From Halostagnicola sp. A56 (GTDB lineage Archaea; Halobacteriota; Halobacteria; Halobacteriales; Natrialbaceae), in assembly GCF_000691505.1 (NCBI RefSeq), contig NZ_JMIP02000020.1, positions 62,001-126,000 on the forward strand: a DNA stretch of 64,000 bases. The letters run 5' to 3'. Position numbers and translations under genes: made by a program. Below the pieces are notes generated by a model, which saw nothing but the letters and a program-made list of their open reading frames with translations, was not told the DNA's origin and did no database searches. How positions within the stretch are numbered: the stretch's first letter is position 1; every line of letters begins with the position of its first letter. This document shows, one piece after another, positions 1 through 8,359 of the stretch.

Positions 1-267
1 GTAGTAGGCCTCTTCCTGGGGGTTTCGCGCGAACGAGTCGCCCAGCGCGAGCAGGAAGTTGTAGCCGTCGCCGCGTGACTGTACGTCATCGGCCGATGCG
101 CGGATCTCGACGTACGTGTGACCACCGCGAATCCGTGACGGATAGTGTCGGTGGGTGAATACGTGCAACCCTGCGCGCATCAGCGCTTTTGCAAAGTTCT
201 GGCTCGTCGAGTCGATTCCATCCCCGGAACCCCCTGCGATTCGCCAGATGAGTTCGTCATCGCTCAT
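1..267 (-). CDS. korA: 2-oxoacid:ferredoxin oxidoreductase subunit alpha (N-terminal part, cut by window edge)
   Basis: Partial: the ATG is at 265-267 and the reading frame runs off the window start, giving 89 residues. The visible part is the N-terminal gamma domain of the alpha subunit of archaeal 2-oxoacid (2-oxoglutarate or pyruvate type):ferredoxin oxidoreductase, with the glycine-rich stretch IAGGSGDGIDSTSQNF and the conserved RIRGGHTYVEIR block. The family oxidatively decarboxylates 2-oxoacids to acyl-CoA and passes electrons to ferredoxin in the cytoplasm. The beta subunit would be expected further left, outside the window. The substrate cannot be assigned from this fragment; KorA is the usual haloarchaeal label. 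Confidence 0.85.
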   Translation of the reverse strand, partial: MSDDELIWRIAGGSGDGIDSTSQNFAKALMRAGLHVFTHRHYPSRIRGGHTYVEIRASADDVQSRGDGYNFLLALGDSFARNPQEEAYY

Positions 268-344
268 AGTAAGGTCAGTGGCCGGTGGGCCAGCAGTACG
301 TAATTTCAGTCTGCCGTGAAGAGTTTTAGAAGACCCTGTGAATC

Positions 345-593
345 TCAGAATAGGCTAAAGCCACCGCTCTCTACTTGTTCGATGTAGTTGTGAAATTCCT
401 GTTCTGCCGCTGGAAAATCGACTACCTCGATCGTCTCAGTCATCATATCTGATTGGACATCGTCCAGTACCCCCTACGGTTCGTAGTCAGCTGTGAGTAC
501 TCGAGCGCGGAGCTCACCCCGTTCACAGATTGCGTACACCCCTTCTCTATCCTTCTCGAGCGTCCACTTTCCCTCTCTTCGAACAGTTGCCAT
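345..593 (-). pseudogene. Small haloarchaeal-type protein split by an in-frame TAG
   Basis: Read on the minus strand, ATG at 591-593 opens a frame of 82 codons interrupted only by TAG at 474-476 (codon 40), ending at TGA 345-347. The first half (MATVRREGKWTLEK..., ending LTADYEP) and the second half (GVLDDVQSDMMTETIEVVDF..., ending GGFSLF) read as one small acidic protein with continuous composition, so a GAG-to-TAG type change is the simplest explanation. A restart at the two ATGs at 441-446 could make a 33-residue C-terminal piece. I do not recognise a function. It sits between korA and a tRNA-associated repeat, a spot prone to insertion and decay. Confidence 0.5.
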
Positions 594-793
594 ACGTGAC
601 TCTCTCGAATGTATTCAAGCTCGACACTTCAATCTTGACTTGCTGACAACTCCCCTGTGATCCTCGTACTTCCAATCTGGACAGTGGATGGTATTCTCTC
701 CCATTGGTTCAGAATCGGTCCAGTATCTCTAGCGTATCGGTGTCCGATTAACTAAGACCGTTTCACTCCTGTCATCCGTTCGCCGATCGAAAC
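594..793. other. Intergenic stretch without recognisable gene
   Basis: Nothing coding was recognised between the broken small gene and the partial tRNA copy. The sequence is somewhat AT-richer than the neighbouring genes. With the following 127 bp it forms the gene-poor zone downstream of tRNA-Lys. Confidence 0.4.
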
Positions 794-816
794 CGGGCCG
801 GGCGCGATTTGAACAC
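794..816 (-). repeat. 23-bp copy of the tRNA-Lys 3' end (att-like)
   Basis: Bases 794-816 are identical to 921-943, the 3' terminal part of the tRNA-Lys gene (acceptor strand, T arm). The copy lies 127 bp downstream of the intact tRNA in the tRNA's own orientation. A 3' tRNA fragment downstream of an intact tRNA is the signature left by integrases that recombine at tRNA genes. No integrase is visible between the copies, so this would be a scar or a minimal leftover. Confidence 0.6.
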
Positions 817-920
817 ACGGTCGATCGCTTCCTCGCTCACTCCGTTCGCGAGACTGCTCTCTCCCTGCATTCAAATCCCAATAGCCGCTTCGCTCCTCGC
901 GTAATTGCTCGGAGCAGAAG

Positions 921-994
921 CGGGCCGGGCGCGATTTGAACACGCGACCGTCTGATTAAGAGTCAGACGCTCTGCCTAACTGAGCTACCGGCCC
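921..994 (-). tRNA. tRNA-Lys (anticodon CTT)
   Basis: The minus strand folds as a standard tRNA: acceptor stem GGGCCGG/CCGGCCC, D arm with AGCTCAGTTAGGC, anticodon stem TCTGA/TCAGA with the loop CTCTTAA (anticodon CTT), T arm with GTTCAAATC, and discriminator G at 921. CCA is not encoded. No intron is visible. A 23-bp copy of its 3' end lies at 794-816. Confidence 0.95.
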
Positions 995-1172
995 TGTACC
1001 CGAAATTTTCGGATACGTGTTGAAATACGTTTCCCTTGGGGACTGTCGTGGGACAGGTGTGCACGGTCTCGCCGTTCTCGGACGCAATGGCCGTTCCCGA
1101 ACGCAATCACCGTTCGCGGAACGTACCATTCTTCGGGAGCGTTAAGTGCTGTGAGACCTACATCACGTTCAC

Positions 1173-2621
1173 ATGAGCATGGGGGTCACGATCTCGTCGA
1201 TTTCTGACTACGCGATTCTTGGCTGTGGGAGCGTCGGCTACGCCGTCGCGGAGGAACTCGTCGAGCAAGGCAAGGACGTCCTCATCATCGACCGCGACGA
1301 GAGTCGCGTCGAGTCGCTCCGAGATCAGGACCTCGATGCACGAACGGCGGACATCCGCGAGCCCGAGGCCGCGGAACTCGTCGCCGAACGCGACGTCGTC
1401 TTGATCCTCGCCTCGAACGTCGAGGCGAACAAGCGAGCCGTCGAGCACATTCGAAACTCGAATAGCACCCAGTTCGTCGTCGCTCGAGCGAGCGATCCCG
1501 TCTCCGGCGACGAACTCTCGGAGCTCGGTGCCGACATCGTTATCAACCCCTCGGCGGTCATCGCGGATTCGGCGCTTCGAGCCCTCGAGTCGGGTGAACT
1601 CGAGTACAACGCGGGGAAACTCGCCCAGCTATTAGAGGAGACCACCGAGCGACTGGCGATCGTCACACAGGAGAGTCCGGATCCGGACTCGATCGCGAGC
1701 GCCGCCGCGTTGCAGGCGATCGCCTCCCATCTCGGCGTCGAATCGGATATCGTCTATCTGGGCGATATGGGCCACCAAGAAAACAGGGCGTTCGTCAACT
1801 TACTCGGGATCGATCTGGTCCAGTGGGACGAACTCGAGGATCTCTCGGGCCACGATACGATCGCATTGGTCGATCACTCGACCTCGACCGAGATCGACCT
1901 CGACGTCGATATCGTGATCGACCACCACGAGCCGGAGGCGGAGTACGAACCGGAATTCGTCGACATCCGGCCGAACATGTCCTCGACGTCGACGATCATG
2001 ACGAAGTACATCCAGGAGTTCGACGTCAACGTCTCCGAGGAGGTCGCGACCGCGTTACTGTACGGTATCCGGGCCGAAACCCTCGATTTCAAACGCGACA
2101 CCACCCCCGCGGACCTCACCGCCGCCGCGTACCTCTACCCGTTCGCGGACCACGACACGTTAGAACAGGTCGAGTCGCCGTCGATGTCGCCCGAGACGCT
2201 CGACGTACTCGCGGAAGCGATCGCGAATCGGGATGTTCAGGGGAGTCACCTCGTCTCGAACGCCGGGATCGTCCGGGACCGCGAGGCGCTCACGCAGGCC
2301 GCCAGCCACCTGCTCAACCTCGAGGGCGTCACGACCACTGCCGTCTTCGGCATCGCCGAGGAGACGATTTTCCTATCCGCCCGGTCGAAAGACATTCGGA
2401 TCAACATCGGCAAGATCCTCGACGACGCCTACGGCGAAATCGGCGAGACGGCTGGCCACTCGACCCAGGCGAGCGCGGAGATCCCGCTCGGAATCTTCAC
2501 CGGCATCGAAATCTCGGCGGAAACCAGAGACACGTTCCTCGAGTTGACCGAAGAAGCGGTCAAACGAACGCTGTTCGACGCGATGGGGGTCGAAGGTGGA
2601 GAGGGATCGAACGGAAACTAA
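1173..2621 (+). CDS. RCK/TrkA-N domain plus DHH-DHHA1 phosphoesterase
   Basis: 482 residues. The N-terminal 130 residues are a TrkA-N/RCK nucleotide-binding fold with GCGSVG at 17-22. The middle and C-terminal parts form a DHH-DHHA1 phosphoesterase: D170-x-D172 (SPDPDS), D234-H235 (LVDH), the DHH triad at 250-252 (IDHHEPE) and a C-terminal GHSTQA-type DHHA1 segment. DHH-DHHA1 enzymes of the NrnA/GdpP type cleave short oligonucleotides, pAp or cyclic dinucleotides with Mn2+. Coupling to an RCK nucleotide sensor suggests control by a nucleotide ligand; a role in c-di-AMP turnover is an inference only. A second ATG lies two codons downstream. Cytoplasmic; no membrane segment. Confidence 0.85.
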   Translation: MSMGVTISSISDYAILGCGSVGYAVAEELVEQGKDVLIIDRDESRVESLRDQDLDARTADIREPEAAELVAERDVVLILASNVEANKRAVEHIRNSNSTQFVVARASDPVSGDELSELGADIVINPSAVIADSALRALESGELEYNAGKLAQLLEETTERLAIVTQESPDPDSIASAAALQAIASHLGVESDIVYLGDMGHQENRAFVNLLGIDLVQWDELEDLSGHDTIALVDHSTSTEIDLDVDIVIDHHEPEAEYEPEFVDIRPNMSSTSTIMTKYIQEFDVNVSEEVATALLYGIRAETLDFKRDTTPADLTAAAYLYPFADHDTLEQVESPSMSPETLDVLAEAIANRDVQGSHLVSNAGIVRDREALTQAASHLLNLEGVTTTAVFGIAEETIFLSARSKDIRINIGKILDDAYGEIGETAGHSTQASAEIPLGIFTGIEISAETRDTFLELTEEAVKRTLFDAMGVEGGEGSNGN

Positions 2622-2638
2622 GGAATCGAACGAGCCGC

Positions 2639-2932
2639 CTACGCGATCAGTTCTTCTTCGTCCTCGTCGGCGCTGCGAACGCGCTCGACCACGTCGTTGA
2701 TGAGGATGATGTCGCCCGCAGCCCGCACCCACCGGTAGGGGACGATGACGCCGCTTGCGCTTTTGGCCTCGGCTTCGAACAGTTCCGTGTTGAGGCTGCC
2801 GAGTGCGAGTCCCGTCACGGTCTGTCCGTCGACGTTCAATCGAAGGTCCTCGACTTCGCCGACGAAGACCCCGTTGTTCGAGTAGACTTCACGACCCACG
2901 AGGGAAGTTATTTCCTGCTGAGTATCGTCCAT
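2639..2932 (-). CDS. PRC-barrel domain protein
   Basis: 97 residues covering one PRC-barrel: LVGREVYSNNGVFVGEVEDL at the start, then alternating short beta strands (TVTGLALGSLN, GVIVPYRWV, ILINDVVERV) and an acidic tail. Small free-standing PRC-barrel proteins are common in haloarchaea; the fold occurs in RimM and photosynthetic reaction-centre H subunits, but the role of the free-standing versions is not settled. It converges with the DHH phosphoesterase gene (17 bp apart). An AT-rich patch (CAATTAAGAG on the minus strand, about 2955-2966) could be its TATA region. A second PRC-barrel-like protein occurs at 50811-51053. Confidence 0.8.
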   Translation of the reverse strand: MDDTQQEITSLVGREVYSNNGVFVGEVEDLRLNVDGQTVTGLALGSLNTELFEAEAKSASGVIVPYRWVRAAGDIILINDVVERVRSADEDEEELIA

Positions 2933-3077
2933 AATCCATTCTTGGCTGGCACACTCTTAATTGTTAGTCAGACGAGCGAGGCGACCAATCAGGTGTTAGG
3001 GGAGCAACGTTTCGGCGAAACGGTCTCGTGCGAGCGAAGGCAGCGATCTACATCGAGCGCGTCGCACCCCGCATTAC

Positions 3078-3085
3078 TTATAAAC
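3078..3085 (+). promoter_or_regulatory. TATA-like box
   Basis: TTATAAAC inside the AT-rich stretch GCATTACTTATAAACAGCC on the plus strand. A start site about 25 bp downstream (near 3105) would precede no open reading frame on this strand, but does precede the hairpin-rich segment 3170-3240. On the minus strand it lies beyond the 3' end of the gene ending at 3268, so it does not obviously serve a known gene. Confidence 0.4.
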
Positions 3086-3104
3086 AGCCACAAGTGATAA
3101 ATAC

Positions 3105-3240
3105 TGGCGACGATCGATTGATTGAGTCCGCATCAGATGAAGGTATGAGGGTTCAGCCAGTACGGTAGCGTGCCGGGGTGCCTCTGACATTCGGCCACCC
3201 GGAGGAGGTCGGTTTGCCCGGACCGACCGATCACGGTTTT
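3105..3240 (+). ncRNA. Candidate structured small RNA
   Basis: Between two minus-strand genes, downstream of a TATA-like box, the plus strand contains two adjacent stems: CCGG(G)GTG 3173-3180 with CACCCGG 3196-3202, and GGTCGG 3207-3212 with CCGACC 3223-3228, followed by TTTT at 3237-3240. There is no reading frame of note. This arrangement (promoter, hairpins, T-run) fits a short noncoding transcript. It could equally be a two-sided terminator for the flanking genes. No known RNA family was recognised. Confidence 0.25.
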
Positions 3241-3267
3241 CCCGACGAGGAACGTACGACCCGCGAG

Positions 3268-4395
3268 TCACTTCTCGAACGCTGTCTCGAAAATTAGATC
3301 GACATCCGCGTATTCGGTGAGAAGCGACTCCATCTGTTCGACGGTCCGCCGGGTCCGCGTACGGCCGCTCTGAACGACGGCCTCGGCGCGTTCGATGGTG
3401 GTGAGCGTATCCGTCTGGACCGAGAGTACGGGTACCCCCCGCTCGGTTGCCTGACCGATCACGGCTCCGGACGGACGGTGCCCGCCGGTCAGCACGAGAC
3501 ACCGAACACCGGGTGCTTCGAGAGCCGCGGTGTGGATCTCCGATCGATCCCCGCCCGTGATGACGGCGGCGTTTTTCGTCCTGCGGAAGTGACGAAGCGC
3601 GCTGTCTGCCCCCATCGCACCGACGGTAAACCGTTCGACGTAGGTGTCGGCATCGTCCTCGACGAGCGTCGTCGCACCGAGTTCGTCCGCGAGCTCCTCG
3701 ACGGTGACGCCCGCGAGCGTGCGCTCGCTCGGAATCGTTCCGTATGTCGTGATCCCGCGGCCGTCGAGGAACGGGACGACATCCGTCTCGAGTTCGTCGT
3801 ACGCCTGCTCGGAAACGTCGTTGAACACGACGCCAGCGAGTCGATCGCCGAAGGTTCTCGCCGCGGTCACGATGGGATCGACGTCGTCGGCAGACTCGTA
3901 GGTGGCGACGAGCAGCACGCGCGCGTCGAGGAGTTCCGCGACGTCCGCATCCGTGAGGTCGATGATCCCGCCGGTATCGAGTGTGCCGGCGCCTTCGACG
4001 AACAGTCGATCGCAGTTCGCGGCAAGCGTGTCGGCGGCCTCTCGAACTCTGGTTCGTAGCTCGTCCGGATCCTCGCGGCCGCGAATCACCTGCTTGATGA
4101 ACGTCGGCGAGTACACGATCGGCTCCATGTCGTGTACCTCGGCTTCGAACTCGAGGAGCTCTCGAGCGAGAAACGGGTCCTCGTCGAGGGTCTTTCCGAC
4201 GTTGCTCTCGAGGCGGGTCCCGCGCGGTTTCATGTAGCCCGCCGCGGGGGCCGAATCGCCGTCGCTCGCGAGTCGGGCGAGCGCGAGGGCAATCGCGGTC
4301 TTTCCAACGCTGGCCTCGAGTGAACTCACGAGCAGCGTCTCGGTGTCGGTTCGGTCGGTCGGGTCCGTCGCGTCGCTGGGGTCTGTGTCAGTCAT
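3268..4395 (-). CDS. BioD-like P-loop / DRTGG domain protein (phosphotransacetylase N-terminal-like)
   Basis: 375 residues. The N-terminal half is a BioD/AAA_26-type P-loop domain (SSLEASVGKTAIALAL near 28-43, VEGAGTLDTGG near 133-143). The C-terminal half (from about 215) is a DRTGG domain ending in a small CBS-adjacent-like fold. Together they match the N-terminal regulatory part of long bacterial phosphotransacetylases but without the transacetylase domain. Its start overlaps the stop of the upstream ADP-forming acetyl-CoA synthetase by 4 bp (ATGA), implying translational coupling. A regulatory or sensing role in acetyl-CoA/acetate metabolism is inferred from this link. Confidence 0.8.
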   Translation of the reverse strand: MTDTDPSDATDPTDRTDTETLLVSSLEASVGKTAIALALARLASDGDSAPAAGYMKPRGTRLESNVGKTLDEDPFLARELLEFEAEVHDMEPIVYSPTFIKQVIRGREDPDELRTRVREAADTLAANCDRLFVEGAGTLDTGGIIDLTDADVAELLDARVLLVATYESADDVDPIVTAARTFGDRLAGVVFNDVSEQAYDELETDVVPFLDGRGITTYGTIPSERTLAGVTVEELADELGATTLVEDDADTYVERFTVGAMGADSALRHFRRTKNAAVITGGDRSEIHTAALEAPGVRCLVLTGGHRPSGAVIGQATERGVPVLSVQTDTLTTIERAEAVVQSGRTRTRRTVEQMESLLTEYADVDLIFETAFEK

Positions 4396-6491
4396 AGTTC
4401 CTCCGTGTCCACGGTGACGACGAGGTCGATCGCCTGTGCATCGTTCGGGCCCGCGATGAGCGGGTTGATATCCACTTCCAGGATCGCCGGAAAGTCAGTG
4501 ACCAGTTGGGACAGGCGCTGTATCGCTTCGACGACCGCGTCGGTGTTCGCGGGTTCGCGACCGCGCGCGCCGGCCAAAAGCGGCGACGTCTTCACGCCGT
4601 CGATCATGTCTCTGGCCTCGGTTTCGCCGATCGGCGCGACGCGGACCGACGTGTCCTCGAGGATCTCGACGAAGATGCCGCCGAGCCCGAAAAGCAGTAG
4701 CGGTCCGAACTGCGGGTCGCGGTTCATACCGAGAATGGTCTCGGTCGACCCGTCCAAGTCGAGCGATTCTTGCACCTGAACGCCGAGAATCTGCGCGTCG
4801 GGCTGGTAGTTTCGCGCTCGAGCGATCAGGTCCTCGTAGGCGTCGGCCACCTCGGCGTCCGGAACGCCGACCTTGACGCCGCCGATGTCCGATTTGTGGG
4901 CGATGTCCGGGCTCGCGATCTTCATGACGACATCGCCGTCGATCGATTCAGCGAGTTCTCGCGCGCTTTCCGGATCGTCGACGACCGCTCCCTCCGGCGT
5001 CGGGATGCCGTAGGCCTCGAGCAGGTCCATCGATTCGATGCCGAGTTGGTTCCCCGACCGCGATTTCGTGCGCTCGAGAATCCGCTGCGCTCGCTCGCGG
5101 TCGACGTCGAACGTCGCCGGGTCGTCTCGAGAGCGCTGGCGGACGTCGCGATAGCGAGCGAGCGCGTCGAGTCCCGAGACTGCCCGTGCGGGGTCGAAGT
5201 AGTTCGGGATTCCGGCTTCGCGAAGCGTCGCTTCGGGTGTGTGCGCTCGCTGCCCGCCCATCATCGCGGTGACGACGGGCGTTTCGTGTCGGTCGCGCGT
5301 TTCGACGACTACCTCCGCGAGGTCCTCGTACGAAAGCACCGCAGTCGGCGCGCTGACGACGACGGCGCTTCCGACGTTCGGATCGGCCAGAGCGGTGTCG
5401 AGGGCCTCAGCGAAGCGGTCGGCGTCCGCATCGCCGATGATGTCGACGGGATTGTAGACGTTCGCCTCCTCGGGAAGGGATTCGGACAACGACTCGAGCG
5501 TCTCCTCGGTGAACGAGGCTATCTCGAGCGTCGAATCGCCCACCGCGTCGGTCGTCAGGACGCCGGGGCCGCCCGCGTTCGTCACGACCGCGACGGACTC
5601 GGATTCGGGAACCGGCAACCCCGAGAGCGCCCGAGCGTAGTCGAACAGTTCCTGTACCGATCGTGCGCGAACCACGCCGGCTTGCTCGAGTCCGGTCTCG
5701 TAGGCGCGCTCGCTCCCGGCGATCGCGCCGGTGTGCGACGACGCGGCGTGTGCCCCCGCGTCGGTTCGACCGGACTTGACGAGCACGATCGGCGTGTCGT
5801 CGGTGACGTCTCGAGCGACGCGGACGAACTCGGCCCCCTCGTCGATGTCCTCGAGGTAGCCGATGATGACCTCCGTTTCGGAGTCTTCTCCCCACTGCCG
5901 GACGAAGTCGGTCTCTGAGAGCACGGACTTGTTGCCGAGCGAAACGACGTCGCGAAAGCCGATCTCCTGATCGTTCGCCCAGTCGAGCACCGCGGTGATG
6001 AACGCGCCCGACTGACTCATAAAGGAGATGCCGCCCGCTTTGGCCCGTTCCGGTCCGAACGTCGCGTTCATTCCGACGGCAGTCGACATGATGCCCAGAC
6101 TGTTCGGGCCGACCACGTTGAGATCGTACTCCCTGGCGATCTCGCGGAGTTCCCGCTCACGTCGCGCGCCCTCCGATCCGGTCTCGGAGAACCCCGCCGT
6201 GATGACGACGACGTTTTCGGTTCCCGTCTCGCCGATCTCTCGTAACGTCTCGAGGACGATCGGCGGTGGAACGACGACGACCGCCAAGTCGACGACGGGC
6301 GCGCGCTCGAGGTCCGGATAGCACTCGTGTCCGAGGACGGTCTCTCGGTTCGGATTCACTGGAACGACCTCGCCCGCAAAGCCTGTCGAGAGGTTCTCGA
6401 GGATCGCCCGGCCGACTGCGCCCTCCCGATCGGTCGCGCCGACGACGGCGACGGCATCGGGTTCGAACAGTTCGGATAGCCTTCCCATCAC
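4392..6491 (-). CDS. acd: Acetate--CoA ligase (ADP-forming), single chain
   Basis: 699 residues, the length of the fused alpha-beta form. Order: CoA-binding Rossmann domain (AVAVVGATDREGAVGRAI), a succinyl-CoA-ligase-like domain with the phosphorylated-His loop region (AHAASSHTGAIAGS near 250), and a C-terminal ATP-grasp domain (MKIASPDIAHKSDIGGVKVG and LLFGLGGIFVEILEDTSVR). The enzyme converts acyl-CoA, ADP and phosphate to acid, CoA and ATP, the main energy-conserving acetate-forming step in halophilic archaea. It is first in a two-gene operon with the P-loop/DRTGG protein (4-bp overlap). Start ATG-ATG at 6489-6491; a start at the second Met is equally possible. Acyl specificity is not readable from sequence. 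Confidence 0.92.
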   Translation of the reverse strand: MMGRLSELFEPDAVAVVGATDREGAVGRAILENLSTGFAGEVVPVNPNRETVLGHECYPDLERAPVVDLAVVVVPPPIVLETLREIGETGTENVVVITAGFSETGSEGARRERELREIAREYDLNVVGPNSLGIMSTAVGMNATFGPERAKAGGISFMSQSGAFITAVLDWANDQEIGFRDVVSLGNKSVLSETDFVRQWGEDSETEVIIGYLEDIDEGAEFVRVARDVTDDTPIVLVKSGRTDAGAHAASSHTGAIAGSERAYETGLEQAGVVRARSVQELFDYARALSGLPVPESESVAVVTNAGGPGVLTTDAVGDSTLEIASFTEETLESLSESLPEEANVYNPVDIIGDADADRFAEALDTALADPNVGSAVVVSAPTAVLSYEDLAEVVVETRDRHETPVVTAMMGGQRAHTPEATLREAGIPNYFDPARAVSGLDALARYRDVRQRSRDDPATFDVDRERAQRILERTKSRSGNQLGIESMDLLEAYGIPTPEGAVVDDPESARELAESIDGDVVMKIASPDIAHKSDIGGVKVGVPDAEVADAYEDLIARARNYQPDAQILGVQVQESLDLDGSTETILGMNRDPQFGPLLLFGLGGIFVEILEDTSVRVAPIGETEARDMIDGVKTSPLLAGARGREPANTDAVVEAIQRLSQLVTDFPAILEVDINPLIAGPNDAQAIDLVVTVDTEEL

Positions 6492-6553
6492 GACACCGTT
6501 TCACGAGTAGTGAGTTAAACGTACATGGCAGTTCCCGACCGGAAGAAGTTCCA

Positions 6554-7561
6554 TCAGTGCGTCGAGAGCGCCGAGACGGAGCCGCTCGAGCCGAATATCG
6601 CCACGAGATAGACGGCGATCGCTGTGACGACGATCGATCCGCCCGGCGGGAGCCCCTGATTGATCGCGATCGCGTAGCCCCCGAGCACCGAAAGCTGGCC
6701 GAAAAGAACCGAGAGGACCAGCGTCTCTTTGAAACTGTGAGCGACCTGAGAGGCTCCGGCGACCGGGATGACCAACATCGCGGCGACGAGGATGACCCCG
6801 AGGATCTGCATGGCACCGACGACGACGACTGCCGTCAGTACGATCAAGAGCGTGTTGTACCAGGTGACGTTGAGCCGGGCGACACGGGCGGCCTGCTCGT
6901 CGAACGTGATAAACAGCAGTTGCTTGTACGTGACGGCGACGACGCCCACGACGATCAGACTGAGCGCGGCCATCAGCTGTGACCCACCGATCGTCACGTA
7001 GGACGCGCTTCCGAACAGGTACTCCTCGATGCTCACGCCCGACAGCCCGCGGCCGTAACTGATGAGGAGGGTGCCGACGGCGAAACTCCCGGTGAGCATG
7101 ATCGCGATTGGGACGTCGCCGTACGCGTTCGTCCGCTCGGTTAGCCACTGGACCCCGAGCGCCCCGAGGATGCCGACGACGAGTGCGACGACGAGCAACG
7201 AGCCGTCCCAACCGGTCGTCGCGCTGAACAGTAGGCCGAAAGCGACGCCGGCGAACGCCGTGTGCGCGAGCGTCTCGCCGATAAGCGCCATCTCACGGTG
7301 GACCAGATACGTGCCGACCAGCGGCGCGACGATTCCCACGAAGACGGCCGTGGCGATCGATCGCCACATGAACGAGTGGCTGAACACGTTCGTTCCCAGA
7401 TAGAGGTCCAGCCACATCCCGGCGATGATGAACTGATCGTACAACCAACCCGTAGCGGCGTAGCCCTGTAGCCACTCGAGGCCGACGAATACGAGCATGA
7501 CAACCGCGAGGAGCGCGGTCGCTCCGATTCCGACGAGTTCGGTAGCGCGTCTGAAATTCAT
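6554..7561 (-). CDS. znuB: Metal (zinc/manganese) ABC transporter permease
   Basis: 335 residues, about eight hydrophobic segments, ABC-3 permease family. Diagnostic parts: GIVAPLVGTYLVHREMALIGETLAHTAFAG early and the coupling segment GMWLDL/MLVIPVAGASQVAHSF later. It would form the membrane channel of a zinc or manganese importer. Its ATG overlaps the stop of the ATPase gene by one base (TAATG at 7559-7563), so the two are co-translated. Together with the ATPase and the binding lipoprotein upstream it forms a complete ZnuABC-type system. The metal (Zn versus Mn) is inferred from His-rich partner proteins; zinc is favoured. Confidence 0.88.
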   Translation of the reverse strand: MNFRRATELVGIGATALLAVVMLVFVGLEWLQGYAATGWLYDQFIIAGMWLDLYLGTNVFSHSFMWRSIATAVFVGIVAPLVGTYLVHREMALIGETLAHTAFAGVAFGLLFSATTGWDGSLLVVALVVGILGALGVQWLTERTNAYGDVPIAIMLTGSFAVGTLLISYGRGLSGVSIEEYLFGSASYVTIGGSQLMAALSLIVVGVVAVTYKQLLFITFDEQAARVARLNVTWYNTLLIVLTAVVVVGAMQILGVILVAAMLVIPVAGASQVAHSFKETLVLSVLFGQLSVLGGYAIAINQGLPPGGSIVVTAIAVYLVAIFGSSGSVSALSTH

Positions 7562-8301
7562 TAGTGGTGATGGTGGACGACCTGTCCCGACGTTCCGTAC
7601 GCCTCTGTCAAGGCATCGCTTTCGACGAACGATTCGGTGTCTCCGTGGTGGTATAACTCCTGGTTGATACAGGCGATGTGATCCGCGCGGTCCGTGACGA
7701 CGCCGATGTCGTGTTCGATCAACACGATCGTGATCCCCGATTCGTTCAGGGTCTCGAGGAGTCGGTAGAACTCGTCTCGGGACTCGGCGTCGACGCCGAC
7801 GGTGGGTTCGTCGAGCGCGAGCAGATCGGCCTCGGAGGCGAGCGCTCGAGCGATAAAGGCCCGTTGGCGCTGTCCGCCCGAGAGCTGATTGACCTGCTTG
7901 TCTGCGAGTTCGGAAATATCGACCGTCTCCATCGCGTCGTCGACGGCGTCGTGATCGGCGTCGCTCAGTGGTGCGTGACCGGCGTGGGGAAATCGGCCCA
8001 TAGTCACGGCTTCGCGGACGGTCACCGGCATCGTGCCGCCGCGACTGGTCGCCTGCTGGGAGACGTACCCGATCCGCTCGCCATCGGCGAACTCCGAAAC
8101 GGGTTCACCGAACAGTTCGATGGTACCTTCGTCGGGCGCGTACAATCCGAGCATGAGGTGTAACAGCGTCGTCTTTCCGGATCCGTTGGGACCGATGAGT
8201 CCGAGGAAGTCACCCTTCGAAATCGTCAGGGAGACGTCTCTTATCGCGACGGTATCGCCGTAGGCGAACGAGACGTCCCCGATATCGACGACGGTATTCA
8301 C
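7561..8301 (-). CDS. znuC: Metal ABC transporter ATP-binding protein
   Basis: 246 residues with a full ABC ATPase set: Walker A GPNGSGKT, Q-loop in YVSQQ, signature LSGGQRQR, Walker B LLALDEP and switch His in LIEHD. It energises uptake by the neighbouring ABC-3 permease. The C terminus ends in VVHHHH, a short metal-binding-type tail, matching the His-rich nature of the other proteins in this operon. Gap to the binding-protein gene upstream is 58 bp; overlap with the permease gene downstream is 1 bp. Confidence 0.9.
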   Translation of the reverse strand: MNTVVDIGDVSFAYGDTVAIRDVSLTISKGDFLGLIGPNGSGKTTLLHLMLGLYAPDEGTIELFGEPVSEFADGERIGYVSQQATSRGGTMPVTVREAVTMGRFPHAGHAPLSDADHDAVDDAMETVDISELADKQVNQLSGGQRQRAFIARALASEADLLALDEPTVGVDAESRDEFYRLLETLNESGITIVLIEHDIGVVTDRADHIACINQELYHHGDTESFVESDALTEAYGTSGQVVHHHH

Positions 8302-8359
8302 GGATAGTTCACTCCGTACTCGGACGCGGAGGCGTTTATGTGTTCCATATTTCGCCGAC

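Noticed and set aside
2373-2732. Several open frames over the DHH gene end
   Set aside because: High-GC third positions leave antisense frames open; no motif.
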